A DNA stretch of 64,000 nucleotides. It comes from Lachnospiraceae bacterium (GTDB lineage: Bacteria; Bacillota; Clostridia; Lachnospirales; Lachnospiraceae). Made by a program: the position numbers and the translations under genes. Within the stretch, counting starts at the first letter, position 1. Each line of letters begins with the position of its first letter. Where the stretch lies: NCBI GenBank assembly GCA_910575255.1, contig CAJTEM010000008.1, positions 104,841 through 168,840 on the forward strand, read 5' to 3'. Below, in pieces: positions 31,496-39,469 of the stretch. The notes beneath the pieces were generated by a model. That model saw nothing but the letters and a program-made list of their open reading frames with translations, made no database searches and was not told the DNA's origin.

Positions 31496-31569
31496 GGCGG
31501 AATAGCTCAGTTGGCCAGAGCACACGGTTCATACCCGTGGTGTCGAGAGTTCAAATCTCCCTTCCGCTA
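31496..31569 (+). tRNA. tRNA-Met (anticodon CAT), elongator type
   Basis: 74-nt cloverleaf: acceptor GGCGGAA/TTCCGCT with a G-U first pair, D stem GCTC/GAGC, anticodon stem CACGG/CCGTG with loop TTCATAC, T arm GAGAG-TTCAAAT-CTCCC. It lacks the three G-C pairs of initiator tRNA. A lysidine-modified tRNA-Ile with the same CAT anticodon is the alternative, but the loop fits elongator Met better. Confidence 0.9.
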
Positions 31570-31571
31570 CG

Positions 31572-31606
31572 AAAGAGTATTCATCAAAAGATGAATACTC
31601 TTTTTT
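31572..31606 (+). terminator. Intrinsic terminator after tRNA-Met
   Basis: AAAGAGTATTCATC pairs perfectly with GATGAATACTCTTT around AAAA, followed by T6. Same hairpin family as at 4487. Confidence 0.9.
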
Positions 31607-31634
31607 GTGGTTTTGGAAATCATGGTAGTGTTTA

Positions 31635-31694
31635 GCCTTGGAGGAAGGGAGAGGGCCGGGAGGTGTCCCCCCTCCAAGGCGCACCTCTCGGCCC
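31635..31694. repeat. Interleaved inverted repeats (short relative of the hairpin family)
   Basis: GCCTTGGAGG (31635-31644) pairs with CCTCCAAGGC (31671-31680), while GGGCCGGGAGGTG (31653-31665) pairs with CACCTCTCGGCCC (31682-31694). The order A-B-A'-B' allows a pseudoknot or two rival hairpins. The end motif GGCGCACCTCTCGG matches the long repeats. It lies just past the stop codon of the glycosyltransferase gene. Confidence 0.65.
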
Positions 31695-31709
31695 CTCCCC
31701 CCCAACTGT

Positions 31710-32729
31710 CTAATTAAACCCAAAGAACTTCTGGCTGATCTTATACCCCGCTATCGAGACGCTTCTCCCGCTCTTACCCGGCAGATTCATCCCCTGGCCC
31801 AAAAATCCCCACCGAAGCCGCAAAAACAACGGCAGGTTTTTCCTGCGCAGGTACTGCCACAGCTCCTTTTTCTTGGCCATATTCTCCTCCTGCCCGGACT
31901 TGATCGCAAGAATCGAAGATATCGTCATCATAATCTCCAGATAACGCACCATATAATGGCGAAGCTTCCGGCTTCCGACCTTACTTAAGTCACAGCAGTC
32001 CAGCATCAGCTTGGTGACCAGAATCTGCTGGTCGATCCGCCCGATCATCACCTGCTCATTCACTGACTGATCCTCCCGGCCGATAAAATATCGGTAAAAA
32101 TTCACATCCAGATAGTACAGGGTTTTTACAGAGGGAAGCGGCTGATATACAAAAATATTATCCACATAGAACGTATGCTTTGGCAGCTCAAGCCCGCAGT
32201 CACGCAGCATCTGAGTCCGGTAAATCACCGAATGCATCAGGATATACTGTCCTAAAATGAACACCTTCACGTCATCCCAGGTCATCAGCTCCCGTTTGGG
32301 AAGTGCTGTTTTGTATTGCATGACACGCTTATGCTTCGCTCCCTGTTTTTCATAGACAAAATTGGTCACCAGCATATCCAGAGTCTCGTCCCCGTACACA
32401 AACCGGCGCAGCACTTCCAGAACCTCCTGGTAGGCCTCCCCGTTCACCCAGTCATCGCTGTCCACCACCTTAAAATAGATACCGGTCGCAGCCCTCAGCC
32501 CGGCATTGACCGCCTCTCCATGTCCGCCGTTTTCCTGATGAATGGCCCGGCAAATTCCCGGATATTTTGCCTCATATTCATCCGCGATCTCGCCGGTCCG
32601 ATCCTTTTTGGAACCGTCATCCACAATCAGAATCTCCACCGCGTCCCCCCCGGGAAGCAGTGACTCAATACATCTGCACATATAAGCTTCCGAATTATAG
32701 CATGGTATTGCTATTGATAACAGCTTCAC
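31710..32729 (-). CDS. Family 2 glycosyltransferase
   Basis: 339-aa GT-A fold enzyme that adds a sugar from a nucleotide donor to a cell-surface or exopolysaccharide acceptor. The N-terminus LLSIAIPCYNSEAYMCRCIE, the EILIVDDGSKKDRT loop, GGHGEAVNAGL and the metal-binding DSDDW are typical. The C-terminal half is a helical acceptor region with no membrane anchor. The start overlaps the CPBP protease gene by ATGA, so the two are co-translated. Acceptor and donor are unknown. Confidence 0.9.
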   Translation of the reverse strand: MKLLSIAIPCYNSEAYMCRCIESLLPGGDAVEILIVDDGSKKDRTGEIADEYEAKYPGICRAIHQENGGHGEAVNAGLRAATGIYFKVVDSDDWVNGEAYQEVLEVLRRFVYGDETLDMLVTNFVYEKQGAKHKRVMQYKTALPKRELMTWDDVKVFILGQYILMHSVIYRTQMLRDCGLELPKHTFYVDNIFVYQPLPSVKTLYYLDVNFYRYFIGREDQSVNEQVMIGRIDQQILVTKLMLDCCDLSKVGSRKLRHYMVRYLEIMMTISSILAIKSGQEENMAKKKELWQYLRRKNLPLFLRLRWGFLGQGMNLPGKSGRSVSIAGYKISQKFFGFN

Positions 32730-33490
32730 GTCTTTTCTCCGTCCCTTCTTATCTTAATGCAAAATAACAACAGTCCCCCGCCCAAAACAACTGATGCCAG
32801 TTTCCATTCTGCCGGCATCCGAAAGCTCTCTTCCCCAAAAAGCAGTGTGCCAAAAATCGCAGTCACATTCGCTGCGCCGTGAAACATCCAGCAGGCCCCA
32901 AAACCGCCGGCCTCATAGAAAGCAGCCGCAAGCAGTCCCACCAGCCCGGCATAAATCCCCTGAAGCAGATTCCCGTGATACAGGCCAAACCATAAGGCCG
33001 ACACAACCATCGCTTCCCTGGCAGAAAACTCACTGCGGATTCTTGCATATCCCAGCCCCCGAAATACCAGTTCCTCGCCGGCCGGTATCACCAGCCCCAT
33101 GCAGATCAGCTGCATGGTCAGCGGAGGCTGGTACAATACGCGGCTCACCCGGTGATACCCTTCCGGAGACAAGGGCAAAAGACAGAGCACCCCATTCAAA
33201 AACAGGCAAATGCCCGCACCGGCAATCACACTGCAAACCGCAAGACGCAATCCGCCCGTCTTTCTTTCCGTTTCCCGGAATTTACCCTTTCTCTCCTGCC
33301 AATACCAGAAACCCAAAGGCAGGGATGCAGCTGCCGCGCCGGCCGCCGTCAGCATCAGCTCCGAACCCGCCCTGACCTCATGCCCCGCAAGCTCCCACCC
33401 CAGAAACACCAGATCCATGCTCAGCAGATAAACCAGTAAGGGAAGCGAAAGTATCCACAGCAGCTTTCCCGCCCGCTGAACCCTCCTCAT
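32726..33490 (-). CDS. CPBP-family intramembrane metalloprotease
   Basis: 254-aa membrane protein with about seven to eight hydrophobic segments and the CPBP (CAAX protease / bacteriocin-processing) motifs: EELVFRGLGYARI (E-E-x-x-x-R), WFGLYHGNLLQG (F-x-x-x-H) and FHGAANVTAIFG (H-x-x-x-N). The start at 33490 follows AGGAGAG; the 11 extra codons upstream are unsupported. In an operon with the glycosyltransferase through an ATGA overlap. Possible roles are peptide or prenyl-protein processing, or self-immunity; unproven. Confidence 0.88.
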   Translation of the reverse strand: MRRVQRAGKLLWILSLPLLVYLLSMDLVFLGWELAGHEVRAGSELMLTAAGAAAASLPLGFWYWQERKGKFRETERKTGGLRLAVCSVIAGAGICLFLNGVLCLLPLSPEGYHRVSRVLYQPPLTMQLICMGLVIPAGEELVFRGLGYARIRSEFSAREAMVVSALWFGLYHGNLLQGIYAGLVGLLAAAFYEAGGFGACWMFHGAANVTAIFGTLLFGEESFRMPAEWKLASVVLGGGLLLFCIKIRRDGEKT

Positions 33491-33551
33491 GAAATATCTC
33501 TCCTCTTTTCTTCCCTTTTCCAAGGCGTACCTCTCGGATCACAAAAGCTTA

Positions 33552-33889
33552 GTTACTGTTCACAGGCAATGTCAGTAAGTTAAAAAATCGCGAAACACAG
33601 CCAGGGAAACGGGGAGAGAAGCAATCGGAAATGGTCTGCGGATTTTGACTTTGCAGAGATTTAGAAGTCCTTAAATTTCTGAGTTTTGCGTGGAAACGAA
33701 AATTCACACTGTCTGAGCGCAGCGAGTTTGTGAATTTTCGTTTCGTTTTTCGCAAAAATCAGGAATTTTAGGAATTCTTGATCTCGAAACCGGAAAAAGC
33801 AGCAGACCATTTCCGATTGCTTCTCTCCCCGTTTCCCTGGCGTACCTTTCAGAAACGCTTAACTTACCGACATTGGTGTGAACAGTAAC
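33552..33889. repeat. Long hairpin repeat, copy 3 (most complete)
   Basis: 338 bp bounded by GTTACTGTTCACAGGCAATG and its counterpart ATTGGTGTGAACAGTAAC. Arms of about 36 bp (beginning GGGAAACGGGGAGAGAAGCA and its exact complement) flank the asymmetric core and an inner hairpin with CTGTCTGAGCGCAGCGAG. The right arm is followed by the end motif GGCGTACCTTTCAG (33839-33852); a second motif copy, GGCGTACCTCTCGG, lies at 33524-33537, just outside. No ORF of note. It lies between divergent genes (CPBP protease and carbamate kinase). Confidence 0.9.
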
Positions 33890-33927
33890 AAAGCTTACGT
33901 TTCCCGTACCATTCTACCATAAAGTCG

Positions 33928-33956
33928 TTGCTTTTTTCCAGTCCCAATACTATAAT
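33928..33956 (+). promoter_or_regulatory. Promoter of carbamate kinase gene
   Basis: TTGCTT (33928-33933), a 17-bp spacer, TATAAT (33951-33956), 37 bp ahead of the ATG. Confidence 0.75.
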
Positions 33957-33993
33957 ATAGAAAAAACTTCGCACAGAAAGAAGGTTTTCTCCT

Positions 33994-34926
33994 ATGGCCA
34001 AAAAACGCATTGTCATCGCACTGGGACATCATGCCCTCGGCACTAATCTTCCGGAACAGAAGGCCGCTGTCATTGGCACTGCCCAGGTAGTGGCTGACCT
34101 GATACAGAAGGGCTGGCAGGCTGCCCTTGTCCACAGCAATGCCCCGCAGGTCGGCATGATCCACACTGCCATGAATGAATTCTCCAGACAGCATCCGGGC
34201 TATACCTCGGCCCCCATGTCCGTCTGCTCTGCCATGAGTCAGGGCTATATTGGCTATGACCTGCAAAATGGCATCCGTTCCGAGCTGATCCGCCGCGGCA
34301 TCTACAAGCCGGTCTCCACTGTCCTGACTCAGATGATGGTGAATCCCTACGACGATTCCTTCTACAACCCGATCAAGAAAATCGGCCGCTACATGACCCG
34401 GGAAGAGGCCGATGCCGAGGAGGCCAAGGGCAACTATGTGACCGAAGTCCCCGGCAGAGGATGGCAGCGGATCGTCTCTGCACCCAGACCCGTCTCCATC
34501 GTGGAGATCGATGCCATCCGTGCTCTGTTGGACGCAGATCAGATCGTCATCTGCTGCGGAGGAGGGGGCATTCCGGTATTGGAACAGGGTTCCCATCTCA
34601 AAGGCGCCAGTGCTGTCATTGAAAAAGATCTTGCCGCCGGGCTGCTGGCAGCCGAGACCGATGCGGATGTCCTGATGATTGCCACCAGCGTGGCCAACGT
34701 TACCTTAAACTACGGCACCCCTGAGGAAAAGCCCATCCGCCACATGACGGTCAGTGAAGCGGAGGAATATATCCGCCAGGGACATTTTGAGTTTGCCTCA
34801 ATGCTTCCCAAGATCGAAGCCTCTGTCTCTTTCCTCAAATCCGGCAGAGACCGCAAGGCTGTTATCACGACTCTTGACCGGATCCTTGACAGTGTCGATG
34901 GCCGGGCCGGAACCTGCATCGAATGA
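33994..34926 (+). CDS. arcC: Carbamate kinase
   Basis: 310-aa amino acid kinase fold enzyme, which makes ATP from carbamoyl phosphate and ADP or the reverse. The N-terminus is KRIVIALGHHALGTNLPEQ, where classical enzymes have GGNALG. Further motifs are HSNAPQVGMI, MSQGYIGYDLQN, the substrate loop VVASPxP-like RIVSAPRPVSIVEI, and VICCGGGGIPV, with the C-terminal GHFEFASMLPKIEA. It stands alone, with its own promoter and terminator and no arginine deiminase or ornithine transcarbamoylase next to it, so it may serve purine or allantoin breakdown instead. AAGAAGG precedes the ATG. Confidence 0.92.
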   Translation: MAKKRIVIALGHHALGTNLPEQKAAVIGTAQVVADLIQKGWQAALVHSNAPQVGMIHTAMNEFSRQHPGYTSAPMSVCSAMSQGYIGYDLQNGIRSELIRRGIYKPVSTVLTQMMVNPYDDSFYNPIKKIGRYMTREEADAEEAKGNYVTEVPGRGWQRIVSAPRPVSIVEIDAIRALLDADQIVICCGGGGIPVLEQGSHLKGASAVIEKDLAAGLLAAETDADVLMIATSVANVTLNYGTPEEKPIRHMTVSEAEEYIRQGHFEFASMLPKIEASVSFLKSGRDRKAVITTLDRILDSVDGRAGTCIE

Positions 34927-34937
34927 CAAAGTCCGCA

Positions 34938-34986
34938 GAGGGAGGGCTGCCGCACCGGTTGCTGCGGCAGCCCTCCCTCCCTTTTT
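34938..34986 (+). terminator. Strong intrinsic terminator after arcC
   Basis: GGAGGGCTGCCGCA (34941-34954) pairs exactly with TGCGGCAGCCCTCC (34963-34976), followed by CTCCCTTTTT. It may also serve the convergent hflC operon. Confidence 0.9.
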
Positions 34987-35040
34987 CTGCCTGACAGCTC
35001 TCTGGCGTGTCCGGAATTTATTTCCGTGGCTTTTAACCCT

Positions 35041-35910
35041 TTAGTATCCGTAAAATATCTGTGCCATCGGTGAACTCTTATCCAAAATCAGGGTATTATT
35101 CCCGTTCTTTAAAGAACTCTTCGCCGCATCCAGCGAACGGACAAAATTATAAAAATCAGCCTTATCGACATCATTATAGGCATGAGAGAGGATCTGCATA
35201 TACTGCGCCTCTCCCTCGGCCTTGATCTTCTCCGCCTCTGCCAGCGCGCCGGACTTCATTACCGACACCTCCTTGACGGTATCGTTCTTGATCTTCTGTG
35301 CCGACGAATTCCCCTGCGCTGTAAAGGATGCCGCAATATTATTCCGCTCCGAAATCATCCGGTCATATACTGCCTGCTTGTTGTCATCCGGCATATCCAG
35401 AGATTTCGTCTCCACTGCCAGCACAATGATCCCGTACCCGTCCAGAGAATTGCCGATATTTTCTTTGATATCCAGAGCCAGCTTGCCGTTCCGGTTCTCG
35501 ATGATCTCCGCCTGATCCATATTGGATATCACGGATTTCATGGAGGAGAACACGGACGCGGAAATCCTGGACTGCGCCTGCGCAATCTGTCCGTTCAGAT
35601 GCCGGGTAAAAAGGATCGGATCCGAGATCTTCCACAGCACAAATGCATCTGCGATCATGCTTTTCTTATCCCTGGTAATCACATCCGACTTGGGAATATC
35701 ATAAATCTGCAGTTCCCTGGGGACGGAAGCGCTCGTCTGTACAAAGGGAATCTTAAAAGACACTCCCGGTATATCCACAATCCGGACAATCTCTCCGAAC
35801 TGCCGAATCAGCTGATATTCGTCTGGATAAGTGATCACCACCGAGGATCCAAGCAAAATCAACACCATTACCAGTATCAGCCCGGCTGCTGCCCTGCCTG
35901 CCCGCTTCAT
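35041..35910 (-). CDS. hflC: HflC-like SPFH/prohibitin-domain protein
   Basis: 289-aa membrane-anchored protein: an N-terminal helix (AAGLILVMVLILLGSSVVIT), then the SPFH domain (QLIRQFGEIVRIVDIPGVSF; FKIPFVQTSASVPRELQIYD) and a coiled-coil C-terminus (AEAEKIKAEGEAQYMQILSH). In other bacteria HflK/HflC form a cage around the FtsH protease and modulate membrane protein turnover. Overlaps hflK by 4 bp, so subunits are made together. No ftsH is adjacent. Confidence 0.9.
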   Translation of the reverse strand: MKRAGRAAAGLILVMVLILLGSSVVITYPDEYQLIRQFGEIVRIVDIPGVSFKIPFVQTSASVPRELQIYDIPKSDVITRDKKSMIADAFVLWKISDPILFTRHLNGQIAQAQSRISASVFSSMKSVISNMDQAEIIENRNGKLALDIKENIGNSLDGYGIIVLAVETKSLDMPDDNKQAVYDRMISERNNIAASFTAQGNSSAQKIKNDTVKEVSVMKSGALAEAEKIKAEGEAQYMQILSHAYNDVDKADFYNFVRSLDAAKSSLKNGNNTLILDKSSPMAQIFYGY

Positions 35911-37076
35911 TGTGCCACCTCCCCTCTCCCAGCCTCTTCCTTTGTTATCTCCGTCTGTTCTGACGTGCCTCTGGTGGCTGCTTCTCTGTCAGACTCCGCC
36001 CCTGCAGCGTTATTGGATGCAGGAACCGAAGACAGGAAATTATCCAATGGCAGCAGCTTCTGCGTACCGCTTTCATCCACCAGATACACCCGCATCTCCG
36101 GAAGCAGCTCCTCCATCGTCTCGTAGAACATCCGCTGCTTGGTGATCAGCGGATACTTGCTGTACTCCGCATACATTTGCTCGAACCGGGATACCTGTCC
36201 CTGTGCTTCCTTGATCCGTGCTTCCTTTTCCGCCTCTGCATTCTTGATAATCTGGTCACACTCTGCCTCTGCCAGAGGGATCTTCTCATTGCGGTCCTTA
36301 TTGGCATTGTTGATCGCCGTCTCCTTGCCCTGCTTGGCATTTTCCACATTCTTAAAGGCATTCATCACCTCAGTGGTCGGCGGAAACGCATCCTGTATGG
36401 TAATATTTACCACAGACAGCCCGATATCCTCCTCGATCATCCGGTTCGTCAGCTTCTCCTTGATCTCGGACTGGATCAGCGCCTTTCCGGTGGTGATCAC
36501 GTCGTCAACGTTGTAGATTCCCACCGTGTCCCGGATATAGGACTGTGCCAGCATTTTCAGTGTCGCCTCCGGTTCTGCAGAAGCATACAGATATTTTACC
36601 GGATCATTCACCATATATTCCAGATAAAAATCCGTATTGACAAAGTTGAAATCCTTGGTGATCATCACCGACTCCTCGTCGATCGATTCCTGTGTCTCCA
36701 GGCTGTAGCCGATCGGCATTCCCTTGATGCCCTTTGACACCCGCTGCACCCGCTGAATGAACGGGATCTTAAAATGCAGTCCTGCCTGAGACACCGCCTC
36801 CGCGCTTCCCAATGTCATCACAACTGCATAGTTCTCCTCATCCAGCATATAGTAGCTGTTCATCCCTGCCAGCAGTAAAAGCAGGACCACAAGACCAGCG
36901 AAAATTCCCCGAAACGGCCGGAACCTGCGCACCGGATTCCCCTTAGAGTCAAACCGCTCCGGTTCCTTTTCCGGCTCACTGTCCTCTTTCTTCTGCTTCC
37001 TGCCTCCGAACGGACTGCCCGGCCCGAATCCCTGCCGTCCGAATAACTCCTCAAACGGATTCTGATTTTGATTCAT
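35907..37076 (-). CDS. hflK: HflK-like SPFH/prohibitin-domain protein
   Basis: 389-aa partner of HflC. A Gly/Pro-rich cytosolic start (NPFEELFGRQGFGPGSPFGG) is followed by a membrane helix (GIFAGLVVLLLLLAGMNSYY), the SPFH domain (ENYAVVMTLGSAEAVSQAGL onward) and coiled-coil NANKDRNEKIPLAEAECDQI. A longer C-terminal tail is rich in Ala and Glu. AAGGGG precedes the ATG. Upstream lies a CATAGGA-type repeat that separates it from the purine genes. Confidence 0.9.
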   Translation of the reverse strand: MNQNQNPFEELFGRQGFGPGSPFGGRKQKKEDSEPEKEPERFDSKGNPVRRFRPFRGIFAGLVVLLLLLAGMNSYYMLDEENYAVVMTLGSAEAVSQAGLHFKIPFIQRVQRVSKGIKGMPIGYSLETQESIDEESVMITKDFNFVNTDFYLEYMVNDPVKYLYASAEPEATLKMLAQSYIRDTVGIYNVDDVITTGKALIQSEIKEKLTNRMIEEDIGLSVVNITIQDAFPPTTEVMNAFKNVENAKQGKETAINNANKDRNEKIPLAEAECDQIIKNAEAEKEARIKEAQGQVSRFEQMYAEYSKYPLITKQRMFYETMEELLPEMRVYLVDESGTQKLLPLDNFLSSVPASNNAAGAESDREAATRGTSEQTEITKEEAGRGEVAQ

Positions 37077-37101
37077 GAAACCCCTTATCTTTCTTTATAA
37101 A

Positions 37102-37224
37102 AGAGAATCCTGCTCCGCAGGATTCTCCGCCTGCGGCGGGTCGCTTCAGCGACATGATTCCTTTCCGCCGCGGTGCGATCCAAAGCGGAGCGTTTTTATT
37201 TCATAGGACGCACTTTCCTATGAA
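37102..37224. repeat. Diverged copy of the CATAGGA palindromic repeat
   Basis: Hairpin AGAATCCTGC/GCAGGATTCT at 37103-37127, GC-rich middle, then GCGGAGCGTTTTTATT and the TCATAGGA...TCCTATGA hairpin at 37201-37223. Same order of parts as the copies at 16.8-17.1 and 60.7-60.9 kb, but with different stem sequences. It lies between the AICAR transformylase gene and hflK and may end the purine transcript. Confidence 0.75.
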
Positions 37225-37244
37225 ATGGAAAACCGCAAAACCTG

Positions 37245-38423
37245 TTAATGGTGGAACAGACGGATCCCGGTAAATGCCATCGCCATCTGATATTTGTTGC
37301 AGGTTTTGATCACGTCGTCATCCCGCACAGAGCCACCCGGCTGAGCGATATAGCGGACACCGCTCTTATAAGCCCGCTCAATATTGTCGCCAAACGGAAA
37401 GAAGGCATCCGACCCCAGCGCCACATCCGTCATCTGATCCAGCCAAGCCCGCTTCTCTTCCCGGGTAAACACCGGCGGCTTAACCTTGAAGATCTTTTCC
37501 CAGGCGCCGTCCGCCAGCACATCCATATACTCTTCACCGATGTAGACATCAATGGCATTATCCCGATCCGCCCGGTGGATTCCGTCCACGAACTGCAGCC
37601 CCAGCACCTGCGGCGCCTGACGTAAAAACCAGTTGTCTGCCTTCTGTCCGGCCAGTCTTGTACAATGCACCCGGGACTGCTGTCCGGCGCCGATACCAAT
37701 GGCCTGTCCCCCCTTGGCATAGCAGACGGAATTCGACTGCGTATATTTCAGGGTGATCAGGGCAATCACCAGATCGATCTTAGCCGCATCCGGAATCTCC
37801 TGATTAACTGTTACCACATTCGCGATCAGGTCGCGGTTGATATCCAGATCATTCCTCCCCTGCTCAAACACCACGCCAAAGACCTGCTTGCGTTCGGTTT
37901 TTTCCGGCTCATAACTCTCATCCATCTCAATGACACAGTAATTGCCATTCTTCTTGGACTTTAAGATCTCCAGCGCCTCCGGCTCGTAACCCGGAGCAAT
38001 CACGCCGTCTGATACCTCCCTCTTAATCAGGCGCGCCGTGTCCACATCGCACACCTCTGACAGGGAAACGAAATCGCCAAAGGAGGACATCCGATCCGCC
38101 CCCCGGGCCCTCGCATATGCACAGGCCAGCGGTGACAGCTCTCCCATATCATCCACCCAGTAGATCTTTGCCAGAGTCTCATCCAATGGCAGTCCCACGG
38201 CAGCACCGGCAGGAGAGACATGCTTAAAGGATGCTGCTGCCGGCAGTCCGGTCGCCTTTTTCAGTTCCCGCACCAGCTGCCAGCCGTTCAGAGCATCCAG
38301 AAGATTGATATATCCCGGCCGTCCGGACAGCACCTGAATCGGCAGATCCTTTTCCCCATTCATAAAAATTCTCGCCGGCTTCTGATTGGGGTTGCAGCCA
38401 TACTTTAATTCCAGTTCTTTCAT
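37245..38423 (-). CDS. AICAR transformylase, stand-alone (PurH C-terminal-type domain)
   Basis: 392-aa enzyme for the formyl transfer to AICAR, the step before IMP ring closure. Motifs are ELELKYGCNPNQKPARIF, AAASFKHVSPAGAAVGLPL (catalytic Lys-His), YTQSNSVCYAKGGQAIGIGA and SDAFFPFGDNIERAYKSGVR. The IMP cyclohydrolase domain normally fused at the N-terminus in PurH is missing; that job falls to the PurO-like protein encoded 34 bp upstream. AAGGAAT precedes the ATG. Both genes lie under the ZTP riboswitch. Confidence 0.93.
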   Translation of the reverse strand: MKELELKYGCNPNQKPARIFMNGEKDLPIQVLSGRPGYINLLDALNGWQLVRELKKATGLPAAASFKHVSPAGAAVGLPLDETLAKIYWVDDMGELSPLACAYARARGADRMSSFGDFVSLSEVCDVDTARLIKREVSDGVIAPGYEPEALEILKSKKNGNYCVIEMDESYEPEKTERKQVFGVVFEQGRNDLDINRDLIANVVTVNQEIPDAAKIDLVIALITLKYTQSNSVCYAKGGQAIGIGAGQQSRVHCTRLAGQKADNWFLRQAPQVLGLQFVDGIHRADRDNAIDVYIGEEYMDVLADGAWEKIFKVKPPVFTREEKRAWLDQMTDVALGSDAFFPFGDNIERAYKSGVRYIAQPGGSVRDDDVIKTCNKYQMAMAFTGIRLFHH

Positions 38424-38457
38424 ATTCCTTATCCATCCTTCCTCTGATTGTTTGACG

Positions 38458-39168
38458 CTAATTTTTATTTACAATCCTGCTCTCATACTTGCCGGTGGCA
38501 ATGTCAATATAACGCACAAACAGCGATACCTTATTGTCCATGTTCAGGCTCTCCCACAACATCCTGGTAAAGGAATCCATATCATCCATCATTTCCACCA
38601 GCTTCGGCTCGCCCTCAAAGCTGGGCAGGGGATTGCCGTCATTCTGGTAGGTATGGATAAAATGTCCCTCTCCTGCCAGAGGATTCTCATACGCAAAAGT
38701 ATAGCGGCAGCAGGACGCCGGATCCCCGTGATTGCTCTTCAATATCGACATTGCATAATTATATTTCCCGTTCTCGATATGCATAATTCCGGAAATTCTT
38801 GGCGTATAATTGGGCGCATCCGGCTCAAACTCCCGGCTGCGCAGGCTCTGCTCAAAGGTCATCTGCTTATCCATACCCTCATAAATCGTATCCGTCTGAT
38901 CTCCGTTCGTCACAATCGTCTTATTCCCCAGTACCCTCACCGGTGTATAGATGATCAGGCTTGGATCCTCCAACTTCGCCGGGTCAAAGGCCTGGGTACG
39001 GATTCCGTCCTTCTGCTCCACGAATATCCGGTTCCTGCTGTTCTCGCTCCTGCCCATGATAAAATACGCAGTCACCGCCTTCTTCCCATCCGGCGTCCTC
39101 CCGATCACGATTCCCCGTCCCGGGTAGGCATTCCCTTTCAGTTCCTCTTCCAAAGACAATCTGTTCAT
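38458..39168 (-). CDS. purO: PurO-type IMP cyclohydrolase
   Basis: 236-aa protein of the archaeal-type IMP cyclohydrolase family, which closes FAICAR to IMP. Typical stretches are NAYPGRGIVIGRTPDGKKAV, AYFIMGRSENSRNRIF, then PNYTPRISGIMHIENGKYNY. AGGAGG lies ahead of the ATG at 39168. It is the first gene of the operon with the stand-alone AICAR transformylase, and together they replace bifunctional PurH. Control is by the ZTP riboswitch about 100 bp upstream. Confidence 0.9.
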   Translation of the reverse strand: MNRLSLEEELKGNAYPGRGIVIGRTPDGKKAVTAYFIMGRSENSRNRIFVEQKDGIRTQAFDPAKLEDPSLIIYTPVRVLGNKTIVTNGDQTDTIYEGMDKQMTFEQSLRSREFEPDAPNYTPRISGIMHIENGKYNYAMSILKSNHGDPASCCRYTFAYENPLAGEGHFIHTYQNDGNPLPSFEGEPKLVEMMDDMDSFTRMLWESLNMDNKVSLFVRYIDIATGKYESRIVNKN

Positions 39169-39270
39169 CTTCGCGTCCTCCTGTTCTGTTCATGGTTTCC
39201 CCAATCCCTGATACTCCTTTGTCTGTGTCCTTCTGACATTCCCAAAGCACGCCCCATTTCCCGCAGAAAC

Positions 39271-39380
39271 AAAAAGGCCGCCCGAGTACCACAAATCATG
39301 GCGCCCAGGCGGCCGGCATCCTTCCTTCACGTGCTCCCCCGTGGTCTCCCACTGTCTCCGCCAGTCGCACGCTCTCATTG
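39271..39380 (-). promoter_or_regulatory. ZTP (pfl) riboswitch with terminator
   Basis: On the minus strand the aptamer has GCGTGCGACTGGCG (39359-39372), then GTGGGAGACCAC-GGGGGAGCAC, and the conserved pseudoknot strand CCGCCTGGGC (39303-39312). That strand also forms the 5' side of a terminator stem GGCCGCC/GGGCGGCC followed by TTTTT (39271-39275). ZTP or ZMP binding would stabilise the aptamer and release the terminator, turning on purO and the AICAR transformylase when folate-dependent formylation fails. Match made by eye to the known consensus. Confidence 0.9.
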
Positions 39381-39382
39381 CC

Positions 39383-39411
39383 ATCATAATCCATTCCCCT
39401 GACAAATGCAA
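39383..39411 (-). promoter_or_regulatory. Promoter of the ZTP-controlled purine operon
   Basis: On the minus strand TTGCAT (39406-39411), a 17-bp spacer, TATGAT (39383-39388), directly ahead of the riboswitch. Confidence 0.75.
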
Positions 39412-39434
39412 GCACTTTTTTCGCTTTTTCCAGA

Positions 39435-39447
39435 GAGTACCTCTCGG
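39435..39447. repeat. Stray end motif of the hairpin repeat family
   Basis: GAGTACCTCTCGG matches the end motif (G)GCGTACCTCTCGG of the long repeats. A small GAGAG-GTA-CTCTC hairpin covers it. No arms or core are present. Confidence 0.4.
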
Positions 39448-39469
39448 AACTCCCCCGGAACATCATCCT

